In this document: in pieces, positions 47,253 through 58,167 of the stretch
Layout of the letters: the number at the start of each line of letters is the position of its first letter
Position numbering within the stretch: position 1 is the stretch's first letter
Assembly (NCBI GenBank): GCA_037074705.1
Contig: CM073596.1
Coordinates: forward strand, 10,248,001-10,312,000
From: Zhengitettix transpicula
Taxonomy: Eukaryota; Arthropoda; Insecta; Orthoptera; Tetrigidae
Direction of reading: 5' to 3'
DNA: 64,000 nucleotides
Translations under genes and position numbers: made by a program
The notes under the pieces: model-generated
What the model was told of the DNA's origin: nothing
Databases searched by the model: none
What the model saw: the letters and a program-made list of their open reading frames with translations, nothing else

Positions 47253-47911
47253 ATAGTAATGATTTGGCTTTTATTACTTAATATAAAAAAATAAACTTTA
47301 TTACAAGAAAATACAAAAAATACAAAAGTACATTAAAAAATATTGTTGGGCGCCAGCAGATATACATTGGTCTGCATAAAATTAAAATTAGCTCCGGCTT
47401 GATTAAAATGTTCTCCTTCTCAACAGGGTAATGTGGGCGGTTCGGTGGCTATTCAAGAACAGAGTCTATTTCCGCACTGTGTAAAAGAATTTTACTTTTG
47501 AATGTACTTTACATATATTGTGATGCTTACTTTACTTGTGGCGTCAGTCGTGGATCACTGGACTTGTAGTAAGCAGCACACGATCTCCTTCTTCGGCCGC
47601 CCCGCGATGGACGTCCCTCAAAACCTCTGCGTCTCCGTCTCCCTGCGTCTCCCTGTCTGCCTGCGTCTCTTCTTGCGTCTCTCTGTCTCTCCGTCTCCCT
47701 GCTTTTCCCTGCGTCTCCGTCCCCGTCTGTTCCTTTGCCTCACGGGTTCGGAGTATTTATTCGAACTCCGCCCCCCCCCAAATGATGCAAAAAAAAGGGA
47801 CGCGAACCCGCGATTTCTTTTGGCCTTCTCAGGCAGAAACACGTGCACGCCTAATGTATTCATACTCAGGCCTCCTCAGGCACGCGGCCCTTAAGGTTGT
47901 TATTCACTACA
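47253..47911 (-). mobile_element. LTR-like unit between two (TA)n tracts
   Basis: Minus read begins TGTAGTGAATAACAACC and ends near ATCATTACTA. Contains 47600-47750, a low-complexity run of gtctccctgcgtctc-type pyrimidine repeats that creates Ser/Pro/Leu-rich frames in both + frames and an Arg/Glu frame on the minus strand. None of these looks like a real protein. Confidence 0.45.
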
Positions 47912-48214
47912 ATATATATATATATATATATTGTTCGCGGGAGTTCCTTAGTAACGCCAACGTTGTATTGTTGGCAGCAGAAAGCTCACAGCGTGTTATG
48001 CGTAGTTCCCTCAAGCTTGTATTTATTTGTAAAATAAAAATGTATATTATTTAAAAAATATAATAAAACATGAGCAAATAACAGTCTTATTTTATTCGCT
48101 GAATTATTTCTTCAGAGGTTGTATATAGTAAGAGAACTCGTTTGAATTTATTCAACACGAGTTATCTCCCCACCAAACAATACATATTTTTTTAACTTAA
48201 TTCAACTCTCCTTG

Positions 48215-48505
48215 GTTTCATTGAATTAAATACCTGTCTTAAATTCTCAATCAAATTCTTAATTTTAATAAATATTTGTGGAAATTTTCAGTACTAGTGT
48301 ATAATTATAGACCACGTTTTTAAAGAAAAAGTGTTGATAGAATCACAGTAAATTAAATAAAAAGGAAAATAATATAGTCCCGTGTTAACCATTCAAAAAT
48401 CTGAAAATACATTGAACTAGACTCTATTATAACGGGGCAAGCGGAAACGAAGAAATAATTTCTCACAGATGACGTCACAGTACGTCATCCTGACACCTGT
48501 ACGAA
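48215..48505 (+). repeat. Family 4 dispersed repeat, copy 2
   Basis: Direct-orientation match to 28655-28945, including 'aaattttcagtact', 'atagtcccgtgttaaccatt' and the palindromic pair 'gatgacgtcacagtacgtca' (48468). Confidence 0.55.
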
Positions 48506-49744
48506 GGAAACTCTTGATAAATTAAAGAAAAATTTCAAACATGACCAAAGAAAGAATATTTTAAGTTATTCACTGATAGAGTTAAAAAGGCTACATTGCA
48601 GATGAAAAATTAAAAATTTAAAGAAAAAACACGACAACGGTGCATTTACAATGTTATACGTGATGAGGACGCGGGGAGATTTTTGTGCGATGACGTAACG
48701 TGACGTCACCGAGTTGCGTAGCTGCTGTAGCTGCTGAGATCATCTTAAGTAGGTGTCATAACAAAGGTCAAGATGCAAAGTCCTGCGGGGGAAGTTCTCA
48801 TTTTTAATAAGACTCAGGTTTCAAAATTTATCGCGGCCGCCTAAACGGGTTAAAAATTTTTTTTTTACCGATTACCTTGAGTTATGTCACCAACATGTCT
48901 ACAGGTACGATAAAGTGTTTGTTCTCCATTCTGATAGCCTCAGGGAAGGATAAAATAAACGCGGAGGGAAAATTAACACTCCTCATTATGATCTCTAAAT
49001 ACCTGCGGACACGAGTTTGTTCCCCCCCTCCCTTCCCTGTCGCGACCCCCCGTCCGCACCGCAGGGGATAAATAAAAGTTTGAACGAACCCTCGGGGATG
49101 GTTTGGTGGAGATTCGGACTTCTGTTTAATTGGCGTAGGCGTTGCGAGGGGGAAGGAAAATGAAGTGCGTTTGCGTGAGAAGACGCGCAGCAGAGATCAA
49201 AGTGGACGTGACCCCAGCGACGTTGCCACGGTAACCTCGTTGTTTACCTGGCACGTTAGCTGAGGGTTCCTGATGATACACAGTAACGTGGATGAACGTC
49301 TTAGCAACTTCTTGTGGTTTGTAGAATTTTAGGAAACCTCCCTTGGGTTTAGAAAAATAAAAATTGATAAATTTCCCACGCCAAATTTAAGCAGGAAGAA
49401 ATAACGCAAATATGGTTGCTCTTGTCCTGAAAGATTTAACACTGTTGTTTAAATGAACACTTTCTTATCCACCCGATACCGTTACGCTCTCGGGGTAGCA
49501 TCTGTCGTGAGACACTCCTCTGGAAGGGCGAGATGTGTGACCCTCAAAATAACATTTTATTTTTTCAAAACTTCAACAAATGACTGTCAACATATTAATC
49601 CACTGAATAAAATTTATTCTGACTTTCTAATCAATGATCTATATAGATATTAAAACACCAATTCAGTGCTATTAAATCAAAATACAATATTATCAATCAT
49701 TTGAATTCGAAGAGGAAAAAAATTGGCTAATTTCATTTTATTCG
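48506..49744. other. Unique stretch, partly CpG-containing, no gene supported
   Basis: 48640-49330 is less AT-rich and seems unique: it includes TGACGTCA at 48701, 'tttatcgcggccgcctaaac' (48827) and a C-rich run at 49020-49060. ORFs are all under 70 codons. It could hold an untranslated exon or a regulatory region. Confidence 0.4.
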
Positions 49745-50875
49745 TTAGTAGCTGAGTGCCCGGCGCTGCCCGGGTATTTATTTAAATTAGCCCAGAGAAG
49801 TAATTAATTAGACATTGGTAAACATTTAGTCTAACCAGCATCAATATCGTCAGTGTTTATGACATTAAGGTTCCCCTCCCCGACCTAACCCCTGGACAGC
49901 TAACTTCAAATAAACCAGGATGACGACTGACGGTACTTTAACAACTCGTGGAGATTCATACTACATGAGATAAAAGTGTCTAAAAAATCACGACGAATCA
50001 AAACTGTAAAATATTCCTCGCTAACTAAGTACAAAAATACTCCCGGTACTTTAAAGGAGTAAAGAAATACTACCTTTAATTAAATATAGCTGGTACCCTA
50101 AGAAAATAAAATAATTACCCGGTAACGTAAGAGGGTCAAAATTACTCTACGTGGAGGAACATAAAATATAATTTAACCAGCGTGATTAATGCCAGCGACT
50201 CCTATAAACCCGGTATCGACATTAATTTTTCATCAGAAACCCTTCCACCACGACCCGTACAATCCCTCCATTGCCTTTTGTAGTTAGATACTTAAAAATT
50301 CTAGGATAACACTATCAAATTCGATATTAATGATGACCATTTAGGAATGTTTTTAAATGCCAACCACTACACCCCCACCAATAGAGGCGGTAGGCTTGTC
50401 TCAATCCCTCTGTGTTTGTTCCTGGATCGTGAGTAACATGTGTATAAAGTTTGCTTGAAATTTATCTGCGCGTTGAAGGTTGTAAATGGACGTTTTTCTC
50501 ACCACCTTCCACCTCCACTCCTTGGGGCTGAACTGCAACTTAATTGACGTGGTGAATCTCAGAATCAAACTCATTGTCTTCTTTAACCTTGCGAGATCCC
50601 GGTTGTTTCACGTTAATTTTATAAAACGCTCCTCCACACACTCCCTTACTCGTGCTGCCTTCCCATGCTGTACGAGCTTATAATTATGCACTAAAACATC
50701 TGGATAGAAACTATTAATCACGTCGACCCCCGAAAAGTAATTAATCCGCACTATTACCGGTGGTTTTAGCATTGTTATAAATTTCACCCCTTGGCAGTTT
50801 TCTAACGCTTCAAAACCCTGACAGAAATCTTCGGGGAGGGGGGGGGGAGGCAGGCACAACAACTCACAAAAGTGT
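49745..50875 (+). repeat. Family 2 dispersed repeat
   Basis: Head motif gtgcccggcgctgcccgggt (49755-49774), then 'accagcatcaatatcgtcag', 'taaaagtgtctaaaaaatca' and 'gtgtttgttcctggatcgtg' in the same order as 35765-37290. Ends at a G-run and 'caggcacaacaactcaca' (50851-50870). Confidence 0.7.
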
Positions 50876-50971
50876 AATCATAATCGGATTCATGGTTTGA
50901 GACAGACATTAATTTTTATATAGAGAGAGATTAGACTTAATTATGAACACAGATCATGAATCCATGCATAT

Positions 50972-52041
50972 TGTGATGCCAATTAATTAGGCCATTAATT
51001 TTTTTGACATAAAATTTGAATTGTTTGAGAAATCCATTATAGCGGTCTGATCGAACAAAGCGACAATGCAAAAGCGAGCTCACTTTGCTTTGTCGAAAAG
51101 TCAAAAATGTTGTATGCGCGCTAAAACTCGAGAGCACTAGGAGTCAGTTGGTGGCGGGACATTTCAGATGACGGAACAAATAATACTAGAGCAGAGAATA
51201 GCCGTCGTTAATGTATTATTAATCAAAGTTGTGAATTTAAGACAAAGTAAAAACATTCACGGAAGTATTATCTCGTAAATATCGCTAAGTAAAAGCAGTT
51301 TACGTATATAGTAAGCCAGGAAAGTCTAAGAGAGTTTTAATTCTGGATCCAGCCAGGAAAGGAAGTCAGTTTTTTTTTACGTCTACAGCCAGGAGCTAAA
51401 GAAAAGTTAGTTCGCTCCGAAAGAATTAACAGTTAAAATAAATCGTCAAGGACATACGTTGCAGTTTTCGTCTAATTCAGTAAAAGACTAATAAATTTAC
51501 GAATCATAGGATAATGGTAAGTCAAGGACACATCAGATAGCTGACATTCAGGATGATTATCCGAGTTCCTGAAGTTTTGACTTCAACAGTGTAAAATCTG
51601 TGAGTTGACAGTTTAGAATCAGTGTACTTCCGAAACCAAAAAAATGCTGGCACCAGCTTGACACTACGTAAGTAACAAAACCAAAACTAATGATTAATTT
51701 CAAACTTTAATTAAAGGATAAAGTCAGATTTCGTTCTCTTTTAATTGTCAATCAGAGTTAATTTCTTTCTATCGACATATTGTTTAAGTAAATTGTGAAC
51801 TTTTTGTTAATAAGATTTTTAAATCAATTTGTTAGTAGAGACCCTGAGAGAGAGAAGATCTCAAATTTTGTTGTAATTATCTTTATTGCCACAAAATAAA
51901 TAAATATTTTGTTTGTTAATTTTTGATTATTATTTCATTTAATTAACGCCTTTCATTTAATTATTACCTAAATGGCGCTTCAAGTGAGGTAAATTCTTTA
52001 AACTCTTTAAATTAATTAACGTATTATTGTTGATTATTACA
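50972..52041 (+). mobile_element. LTR retrotransposon remnant: LTR plus primer site plus stub
   Basis: LTR starts TGTGATGCCAATTAATTAGG and ends TTAATTATTACC near 51968. A TGG-starting primer-like site, TGGCGCTTCAAGTGAGG, follows at 51973. A ~50-bp stub ends ATTATTACA at 52041 before (TA)n. The block around 51020-51100 ('gagaaatccattatagcggt', 'ctgatcgaacaaagcgacaa') is almost identical to the reverse complement of 13920-14030, so these two copies are recent relatives. Confidence 0.7.
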
Positions 52042-52504
52042 ATATATATAAAGTAGCAAAAACTATTACAATTTTATTCCTTCTATTTCTACTTGCCATG
52101 ACAGTTACAAGTTAAGTAATATATATTTTTTAAAATACTCAACAGTAATAAATATAATTGGGAAATAAAATTGTCAGGTCTGTTTTCAAGTTTCATATTT
52201 CTATGACTTTCTTCTTTTTTTAATTTTATTGTTTAATAATACCTTCGAGTGTGTAAAATACAGTAGTTTAATTTTTTATCGGTCTACTTCCTTACGTGAT
52301 TTTCCTTCTACGGATACTTGTTAAAGATCTGGGTGTGCCACTTTCAACTTCTTTCATCATCCACGAATAAGTGTGTGGAATATAGCTAAATATAATCACT
52401 TTATAGGCTAAGGATCAAACACACATGATAAAACACTAAGAATAATTTTTAAGACATTTCAAAAATGACGATGAAAAACGCGTGGAAATGTTAATTTGAC
52501 TAGT
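52042..52504. other. AT-rich spacer
   Basis: No gene or repeat family recognised. Confidence 0.4.
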
Positions 52505-53160
52505 TTTAGATAACAATCTTCTAATAAATAAAGTAGTGTGTTTGTTTGTCTAGGTTCCGCATAAAAATGTATGCCAGTGGAGCAAATTCTTCCAACTTTC
52601 GTACACGTGTTCTTTCTGACAAGGAAACAAACACTGTGCGGGTAAAAAGTGGGGGTGCTAATTTTCAAAATGTTCAAACCGTCGATTCTTGCGTCGAATA
52701 AATACTTTTAGGGGTCAATGAGATTGATGGTCATTCTCCCTATGTTTCTGATGAATTATTTGAACGATAATCGCCATGGGAAGGTAGCACTCTTAGGGGT
52801 GGGGATGGAGGGCCGTTAAATGAATATAAAAACAGTAACAACCGATACTAGAGTCTAATCCGGGGTTGTGGATGTCGCTGAGTTTAATTATGACATTCAA
52901 CTTGCCGTTTAATCCTCTGTGACAGAGGTGGGAGTTCACAAATCTGTTTAACGGCTGATATTTTTGTCGAATAAATAGTTTTCGGGGCTGCGAGATTAAT
53001 AGTATTGTTCCAGGCTTTTTTAAAAAAATTTTAAGAGAAGGGGAACACCCTTAAAGGGTGATGATGAGGGTGCTTTACATAATAATACCGCATAAACAAC
53101 GGAGATTGGAATCAAACCCGGAGCTATGAATGTCGCTGAGTTTCATTATACCCTGCTATT
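52505..53160 (-). repeat. Family 1 dispersed repeat, minus copy
   Basis: Inverted Family 1 tail: 'ctaataaataaagtagtgtg', 'cgtacacgtgttctttctga', 'caaggaaacaaacactgtgc'. Two units with 'tgtggatgtcgctgagttta' (52867) and 'atgaatgtcgctgagtttca' (53126) follow. Confidence 0.65.
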
Positions 53161-53689
53161 TACTAATAAAATTAAAAATAAGGTTAAGTAATATTTAACA
53201 AAGCATAAGGTTTACGTAATTTGAAGAATCTTACATTTTTAATTCGGAATATATATATATATAACTTATAATAGTAATAATAATAATAATAATAAAAATT
53301 TTCCCCACTACCTTATTTTCACTAATTTAATACGATTCGTAAGTTTGTTATTACAGCATTAAGGCATTTATACGTTGGGAAACTAATACAATTAAATAAT
53401 ATTACATTATACAGTAACCTTTTTGTGGTTTCAATATAAAATGTTTTATGAATACAAATTATGAATTTGTATCAATTGTAATTATATGTGTTAAAATGTC
53501 AGTTAAAGATGAATAAAATTAAATGTATATTTACATATTTTCTTAATTTATAGCTTTAATATGAAAGTAAATATATAAATATATATATATATTTGTTTTA
53601 TTAATGTGGTTAATTAGTACATATGCCAATATTTTAATTGTAATATAAAACAATCTTATAAATTAAAATGACTATGTGTGTGTATGTTC
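53161..53689. other. AT-rich stretch with (TAA)n and (TA)n
   Basis: (TAA)n at about 53270-53295 and short (TA)n at 53250-53262 and 53576-53592. Otherwise nothing recognised. Confidence 0.5.
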
Positions 53690-54015
53690 CGCATACACAT
53701 GAAATGCGTGCAGTAATGTCGATTAAATATTGTAGACGTGCTCTTTCCGACCGAGTAACAAACACTGTGGGGCGGGGATGGAAATTTTCAAACATGCTAA
53801 ACTGGCCGATATTAACGCCGAATAAATATGTAGGGGGTCAAATTTTTAGGTATAATATCAACTGCTTTCGGCATTAGAGGGGAATACCATTAGGGGTGGG
53901 GGTGAAGGCGCTTTACATAAAAATAACTCTAAAACGAGGCTGAAATAAAATCTGGGGTTATGGTCGTCGCTGAGTTTCAGTACGACAATCCAGGCAACGT
54001 CGCATACCCAGGTAG
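53690..54015 (-). repeat. Short Family 1 copy with both ends
   Basis: Begins with the inverted tail (ccgcatacacatgaaatgcg, ccgagtaacaaacactgtgg), contains a single ~300-bp unit (gtcgtcgctgagtttcagta) and ends with the inverted head motif 'ccaggcaacgtcgcataccc' (53991-54010). This ~325-bp copy has head, one unit and tail, so it may show the basic form of the family. Confidence 0.65.
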
Positions 54016-54480
54016 AATATAATAAAAATTGTGGTAATTAAGAACATCAATAAAACGATACATATAGTTTCATTATTATGCTTAATTACTACAAATGTTA
54101 TTAATTTCCAACTTTAATATTGAAATATATACATTGTTTTATTAAAGCACTTCGTTACTACAAATTTCATTAATCTTCCAATTTTGACACAAATTCATCA
54201 TTTGTATTCGTGTTGTAGCATGTTACACTGAAACCTTATAAAGACAATGTATAATACTGTATAATATTTTATCCAATTGTCATATTCCTTAATTGTATTA
54301 GTTTCCTAACCTATAATTGTTTTAATGTAGTATTAAAAAACTAACGTATCGTATATAATTTGGAAATTAAGGGTATTGTTATAAAATAGGTAATGTATTT
54401 TGACATGCGCCATGTTTTTTTAGAAGGAGGTAAATTTTAATAAAAGTACAATTCTTTAAAAAATTAATTAATAGAATCTG
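54016..54480. other. AT-rich spacer
   Basis: Nothing recognised. Confidence 0.4.
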
Positions 54481-54960
54481 AATAGAGACGCAGTTGGTGA
54501 CGCATGCAACTTCTCCTCATCACGAACGTACGTTTCACTTTCACTCTTTCCGCGCTCCGCGTGATGATGCTCCATAGTTTATTCTCCGCGTTTCTTTCTG
54601 TCTGTGTGTGTGAGTGTGTAAGATGGCGTCGAACATGAGCTTCTTGAGCCGTGAAATTTCAGAACGCGCTTTGAATTTTCTTTCTCATCCGGGGCCCTCT
54701 CTTGCCAATCTTTTATTTTTATATTCTTGATTCGCCGAGGCGGCCGTGTGTGAATACGTTGAACTCGCTCTCTGTCTCCGTTTCTTCCTTACAGCATATA
54801 TTGTTTCTGTTTTTTCCTTTCCACCCCGCGTATCACCCCCCCCCCCCCCCCAGTCATGAAAGAATTCTTGTTCTTGTGCCGCTCCTCGTTAAAGTTTGAT
54901 TCCTTGTAAGCCTTTGGCCTCGAGGACAATTTTTTTTCTTTCTTTCAAGGAACGTTTGCT
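54481..54960 (+). promoter_or_regulatory. GC-richer block, possible promoter or 5' exon
   Basis: Unique block with (TG)n, an ATG at 54624 in good context (gtaagATGG) that opens only 35 codons, 'ttcgccgaggcggccgtgtg' and a run of 16 C (54836-54851). It lies ~700 bp from the mariner copy. No downstream exon is identified; a role in transcription is speculative. Confidence 0.2.
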
Positions 54961-55640
54961 TCACCTTTGTATGTAGCAGGGGACAAAAACGTCATTTTTC
55001 CTTTACCAACGTGTGTCAAATTCTAAACATTAATTTTTCTTTGTATGAGGCCGAGTCTAGTACGTCACAGCCCAACCCACAGATACGTCGTAGGCTACAA
55101 CCGATGCCGTCTTACAACGCAACGTATAATCAATTCAAAATCGACACCTCAAAAAAAATTATTAACATGAAATTTTACTTACATTATCCCCTCGCCGCAA
55201 TTTAAAGCCTTTGTCAAAATGCCCGATAAGAAACAGAAAGGCAAACAATCTTGTTATTAATTAAATACGTCAATAGTTTCATATTAAATTTTCCCCGTTC
55301 ACGCAACGAATCTTCCTGGTCTCCAAAGTCGTTGAAAACTTTCAAGAAATCAGCCATCTTGCTCAACAATATAAACTGAATTGGAAACTGTAGAAATAAT
55401 CTCAGTACTCTAAGCTTAATTTGTTATTGGACACTTGCATAATTAGATTCGTTTGATGCAGAAAATCGGAGATTAAGTACTAAAAGTCCTTTCGGAAATC
55501 GAAATAAATGAAAAAAAAAATAGCTAATTTGTATTTACGGCATAATTCCATGTAGATGAAAATATATAATTTGAAAGTGCGATATAAATTACAGAAAAAT
55601 CCTATCATAAATTTTAAATAATTAAAATGAATAAATGAAT
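54961..55640. other. AT-rich stretch, no gene supported
   Basis: Only ORFs of about 60 codons; no repeat assigned. No mariner terminal repeat is seen at the left side of the transposase, which suggests that the 3' end of that element is lost. Confidence 0.4.
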
Positions 55641-56745
55641 GGAAATATTCTATGTATCACTGTGCAAGACCTTCTTCGATTCGGTTTTTATCTCCTCAAT
55701 CGTGCCAAAACGGCGTCCCCGCATTAGCCTTTTGAGTTTGCTGAATAGCCAGAAGTCGCATGTAGCCAAATCAGGCGAATAAGGTGGTTTCGGAACGACA
55801 TGAATCGAGTTTTTGGCAGAAAAGTCGCGAAGAACCAATGCAGTATGACATGGTGCATTATCGTGATGAAGGAACCAAGAGTTTTTCGCCCATAATTCCG
55901 GTCGTTTCAGACGAATAGCTTCACGCAAACGACGCATAACGCTCTAATAATATTCTTTGTTGACAGTTTGGTCCGGAGGAAGGAATTCATAGTGCACCAC
56001 ACCACGATAATCAAAGAAAACTGTCAACATGACCTTGATTTTGGATCGACTTTGCCGTGGTCTTTTCGGTCTTGCTTCACCTTTTGCACGATATTCGCCG
56101 GATTGGTCGATGGTTTCAGGGTCCTATGCCTAAATCCAACTCTCGTCTCCAGTAATGATGCATTTAAAGTGGTCCTGATAGTCAGACAGCAAAGTTTCAC
56201 AAACATCAACGCGACGCATTTTTTTCTCCAAAAACCTGAGGGATTTTGGCACCAATCGAGACTTGACTCGTTTGAGACACAAAACATTCTTTAGAAAGGT
56301 TTGGGCTGAGCCAAATGATATTCCAACACTATCAGCGAGGTCTATAATTGTCCATCGACGATTTTCAAGCACCAAATCTTTGATATTTTGGACGTGACCG
56401 TCGTCGGTAGACGTTGATGGTCGTCCAGAGCGCGGTTCGTCTTCAACGCGTTCTCGGCCCTCTTTGAACTCGTTGTACCACTTATAAACGTTTTTCTGTG
56501 CCATAGTTTGATCACCAAAGGCCTTCAGCAACATTTTCAACGCGTCCGCACAAGAATATTCGTTACGCAAACAAAATTTGATGCAAGTTCTTTCCTCAAC
56601 AAAATCACCCATTGCAAAAATCGAAAAATTCACTTTTGGTTGTTTACAAAAACACGTGTAACTCGGAGATTATTAAACCTTTTAACAAACAGACGCTTGG
56701 GAAATATTATAGACAGTCTTACCAACCTAGGAAAAAAAATACCTG
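55640..56745 (-). mobile_element. Mariner element, right boundary candidate, left end missing
   Basis: Upstream of the transposase start, minus-strand TAGGTTGGTAAGACTGTC (56739 downwards) resembles a mariner terminal repeat. No inverted partner is seen at 55400-55650, so the element is truncated after the transposase C-terminal region. Confidence 0.5.
55650..56633 (-). pseudogene. Mariner (DD34D) transposase, inactivated
   Basis: Mariner transposases bind terminal repeats and move DNA into TA sites. The frame from 56633 to 55650 stays aligned throughout but has stop codons at 56130-56132, 56124-56126 and just before 55937. Visible in order: helix-turn-helix region with WYNEFKEGRE and RSGRPSTS, ENRRWTIIDLADSVGISFGS, GDESWI (first Asp), VMLTVFFDYRGVVH, QTVNKEYY, HHDNAPCH (second Asp), YSPDLATCDFW (third Asp, 34 residues between), RRFGTIEEIK. 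The catalytic triad residues are all present, but the protein is interrupted and stops at KKVLHSDT, before the usual WHKC-type C-terminal end. It cannot make an active enzyme as read. Subfamily (mellifera- or vertumnana-like) is uncertain. Confidence 0.9.
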
Positions 56746-57200
56746 CCTTCCTAATACCCGGGAGTTTTTAGTGACAATTTCACCTTCCTTTTTGATCACA
56801 GTGCTGTATGAAAATATGTGTTCATGTATTTTTCTTATTTATTTTGAAATGTCCTGCGTCATTGCAGGAATTGTAATTGTAAACGCTCTTATTATTTACG
56901 AACGGTTTTAGAAAGATGGATTTGCTTATACTGTTACGTCACAGTTTACTACTTGGGTCGTGGCCAAGTTATTGGGGGGAGTATGACGTCACTGGTACTT
57001 TTAAACTGGAGTTCAGCCATTTCTTTAATTTAAACCTATTCATATCAATATGGACCTTTCGTAGGAAACGTTTCGAAGACGATTTAACCGACATTTAATT
57101 ACTCTAAAGTTGATATGGTGAATTAGTTCAGACAAAATTATGAAATGAATTGACTAATAAATTTACAATTAATATTTAACACGAAGTTGAAATTCGCGAC
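56746..57200. other. Unique stretch
   Basis: Contains TGACGTCA at 56983; ORFs of 60-99 codons overlap the mariner edge and are not recognised. Confidence 0.4.
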
Positions 57201-57306
57201 ATGTTCAGGTGGCGACACTGCTATCGTTTTGGTAACTTCCAGGTTAATAATAAAATGAAACACGACCGATCTCGTATCTCAGGTCACATTAAGAGCGTGA
57301 GTATCG

Positions 57307-57762
57307 ATGAGCAGTTTAAATATATTTATTTCATCCATGACTCATTATTCCGTCGCATACTGTTATCTAAATCGATTACAATGTGTCTTCATTTTCGCAA
57401 TTTTTATGATAAAAGAAATTTGTGTGGGTGTTCTGCTGCTTTTTCCTCTCCTTATCTATTTGCCGGCTGCAGCTATCATCATCGTCCTCATTTATTTTTT
57501 TACGACCTTAAAAGACCTCTGGAAAATTTTCTTACCCAACCACTACACAAAAAATATTGCCGAAGATACGTGGTTTGTTTCAAAAAGTAAATTAATCTTA
57601 AATACGTTAAGGAATTTCTACAAAAACGTTGTACGTATGTTACTTACGATCCAGGAACGAACACTTGTTGGGTATAAAACACGTGGAATTTTTATAAAAA
57701 ACATAATAAATCGGATCTTATTAGCGACGAATGAAAAGTTCACGTGGTCGCTGACAGTTTGA
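57307..57762 (+). CDS. Unassigned 151-codon ORF with hydrophobic segment, doubtful
   Basis: ATG to TGA. Residues ~26-66 are strongly hydrophobic (two possible membrane spans: FIFAIFMIKEICVGVLLLF, then PLLIYLPAAAIIIVLIYFF). The rest is Lys/Asn/Thr-rich. A different open frame of 129 codons (57201-57590) overlaps it, and from 57630 the sequence is Family 2 repeat (acgtatgttacttacgatcc), so the C-terminal third is repeat-derived. No family recognised, no splice evidence. It is more likely a chance ORF in AT-rich DNA than a receptor fragment. Confidence 0.2.
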   Translation: MSSLNIFISSMTHYSVAYCYLNRLQCVFIFAIFMIKEICVGVLLLFPLLIYLPAAAIIIVLIYFFTTLKDLWKIFLPNHYTKNIAEDTWFVSKSKLILNTLRNFYKNVVRMLLTIQERTLVGYKTRGIFIKNIINRILLATNEKFTWSLTV

Positions 57763-58135
57763 TAGTGTCATTCTCGAAGCTGAAAAACCTTAATTTCCAC
57801 CCCTAATGACCCTGGCTGGAATCGCCCATAAGGGGAGAAAATATTTCTGACTCTTATTGTTCAATTAGTATTTTTTAACTGTCTTACGGTACTTTTGACT
57901 GCCTCAAGATTCCTTGACTCGAATGAGGTAGAGTGTCATCACACCGGTTATGGTTAAACTAACAAACCGTCGGCATGGCAGGGTATTAGGGCGACCGTGA
58001 AATGTAAATGTTCCAAAAAAAGGTGTGCCGGTTTAAATTAAGACATTAGCGTCGAATTAAATATTTTTCTGGGCTTATATAAGTAAATACCCGGGTAACG
58101 CCGTACACCCAGATAGTTTAGGTTGTAGCGCGATA
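57630..58135 (-). repeat. Family 2 dispersed repeat, short minus copy
   Basis: 'tgttacttacgatccaggaa' at its start, 'gggcgaccgtgaaatgtaaa' (57989), 'attagcgtcgaattaaatat' and the inverted head motif cccgggtaacgccgtacaccc (58090-58110; 20 bases of it match the head consensus). Confidence 0.65.
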
Positions 58136-58148
58136 GTTTCATTATTGA

Positions 58149-58167
58149 TATATATATATATATATAT
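58149..58167. repeat. (TA)n tract
   Basis: AT repeat abutting the TG end of the following LTR-like unit. Confidence 0.9.

Noticed and set aside
47795..47880. tRNA-like B box (minus-strand GGGTTCGCGTCCC followed by a T-run)
   Set aside because: A weak A-box-like string lies upstream, but no acceptor stem or anticodon arm can be formed; not called as a tRNA gene.
47502..48054. 130- and 172-codon ORFs
   Set aside because: Produced by pyrimidine-rich gtctccct repeats inside an LTR-like unit; open in two frames with no domain.
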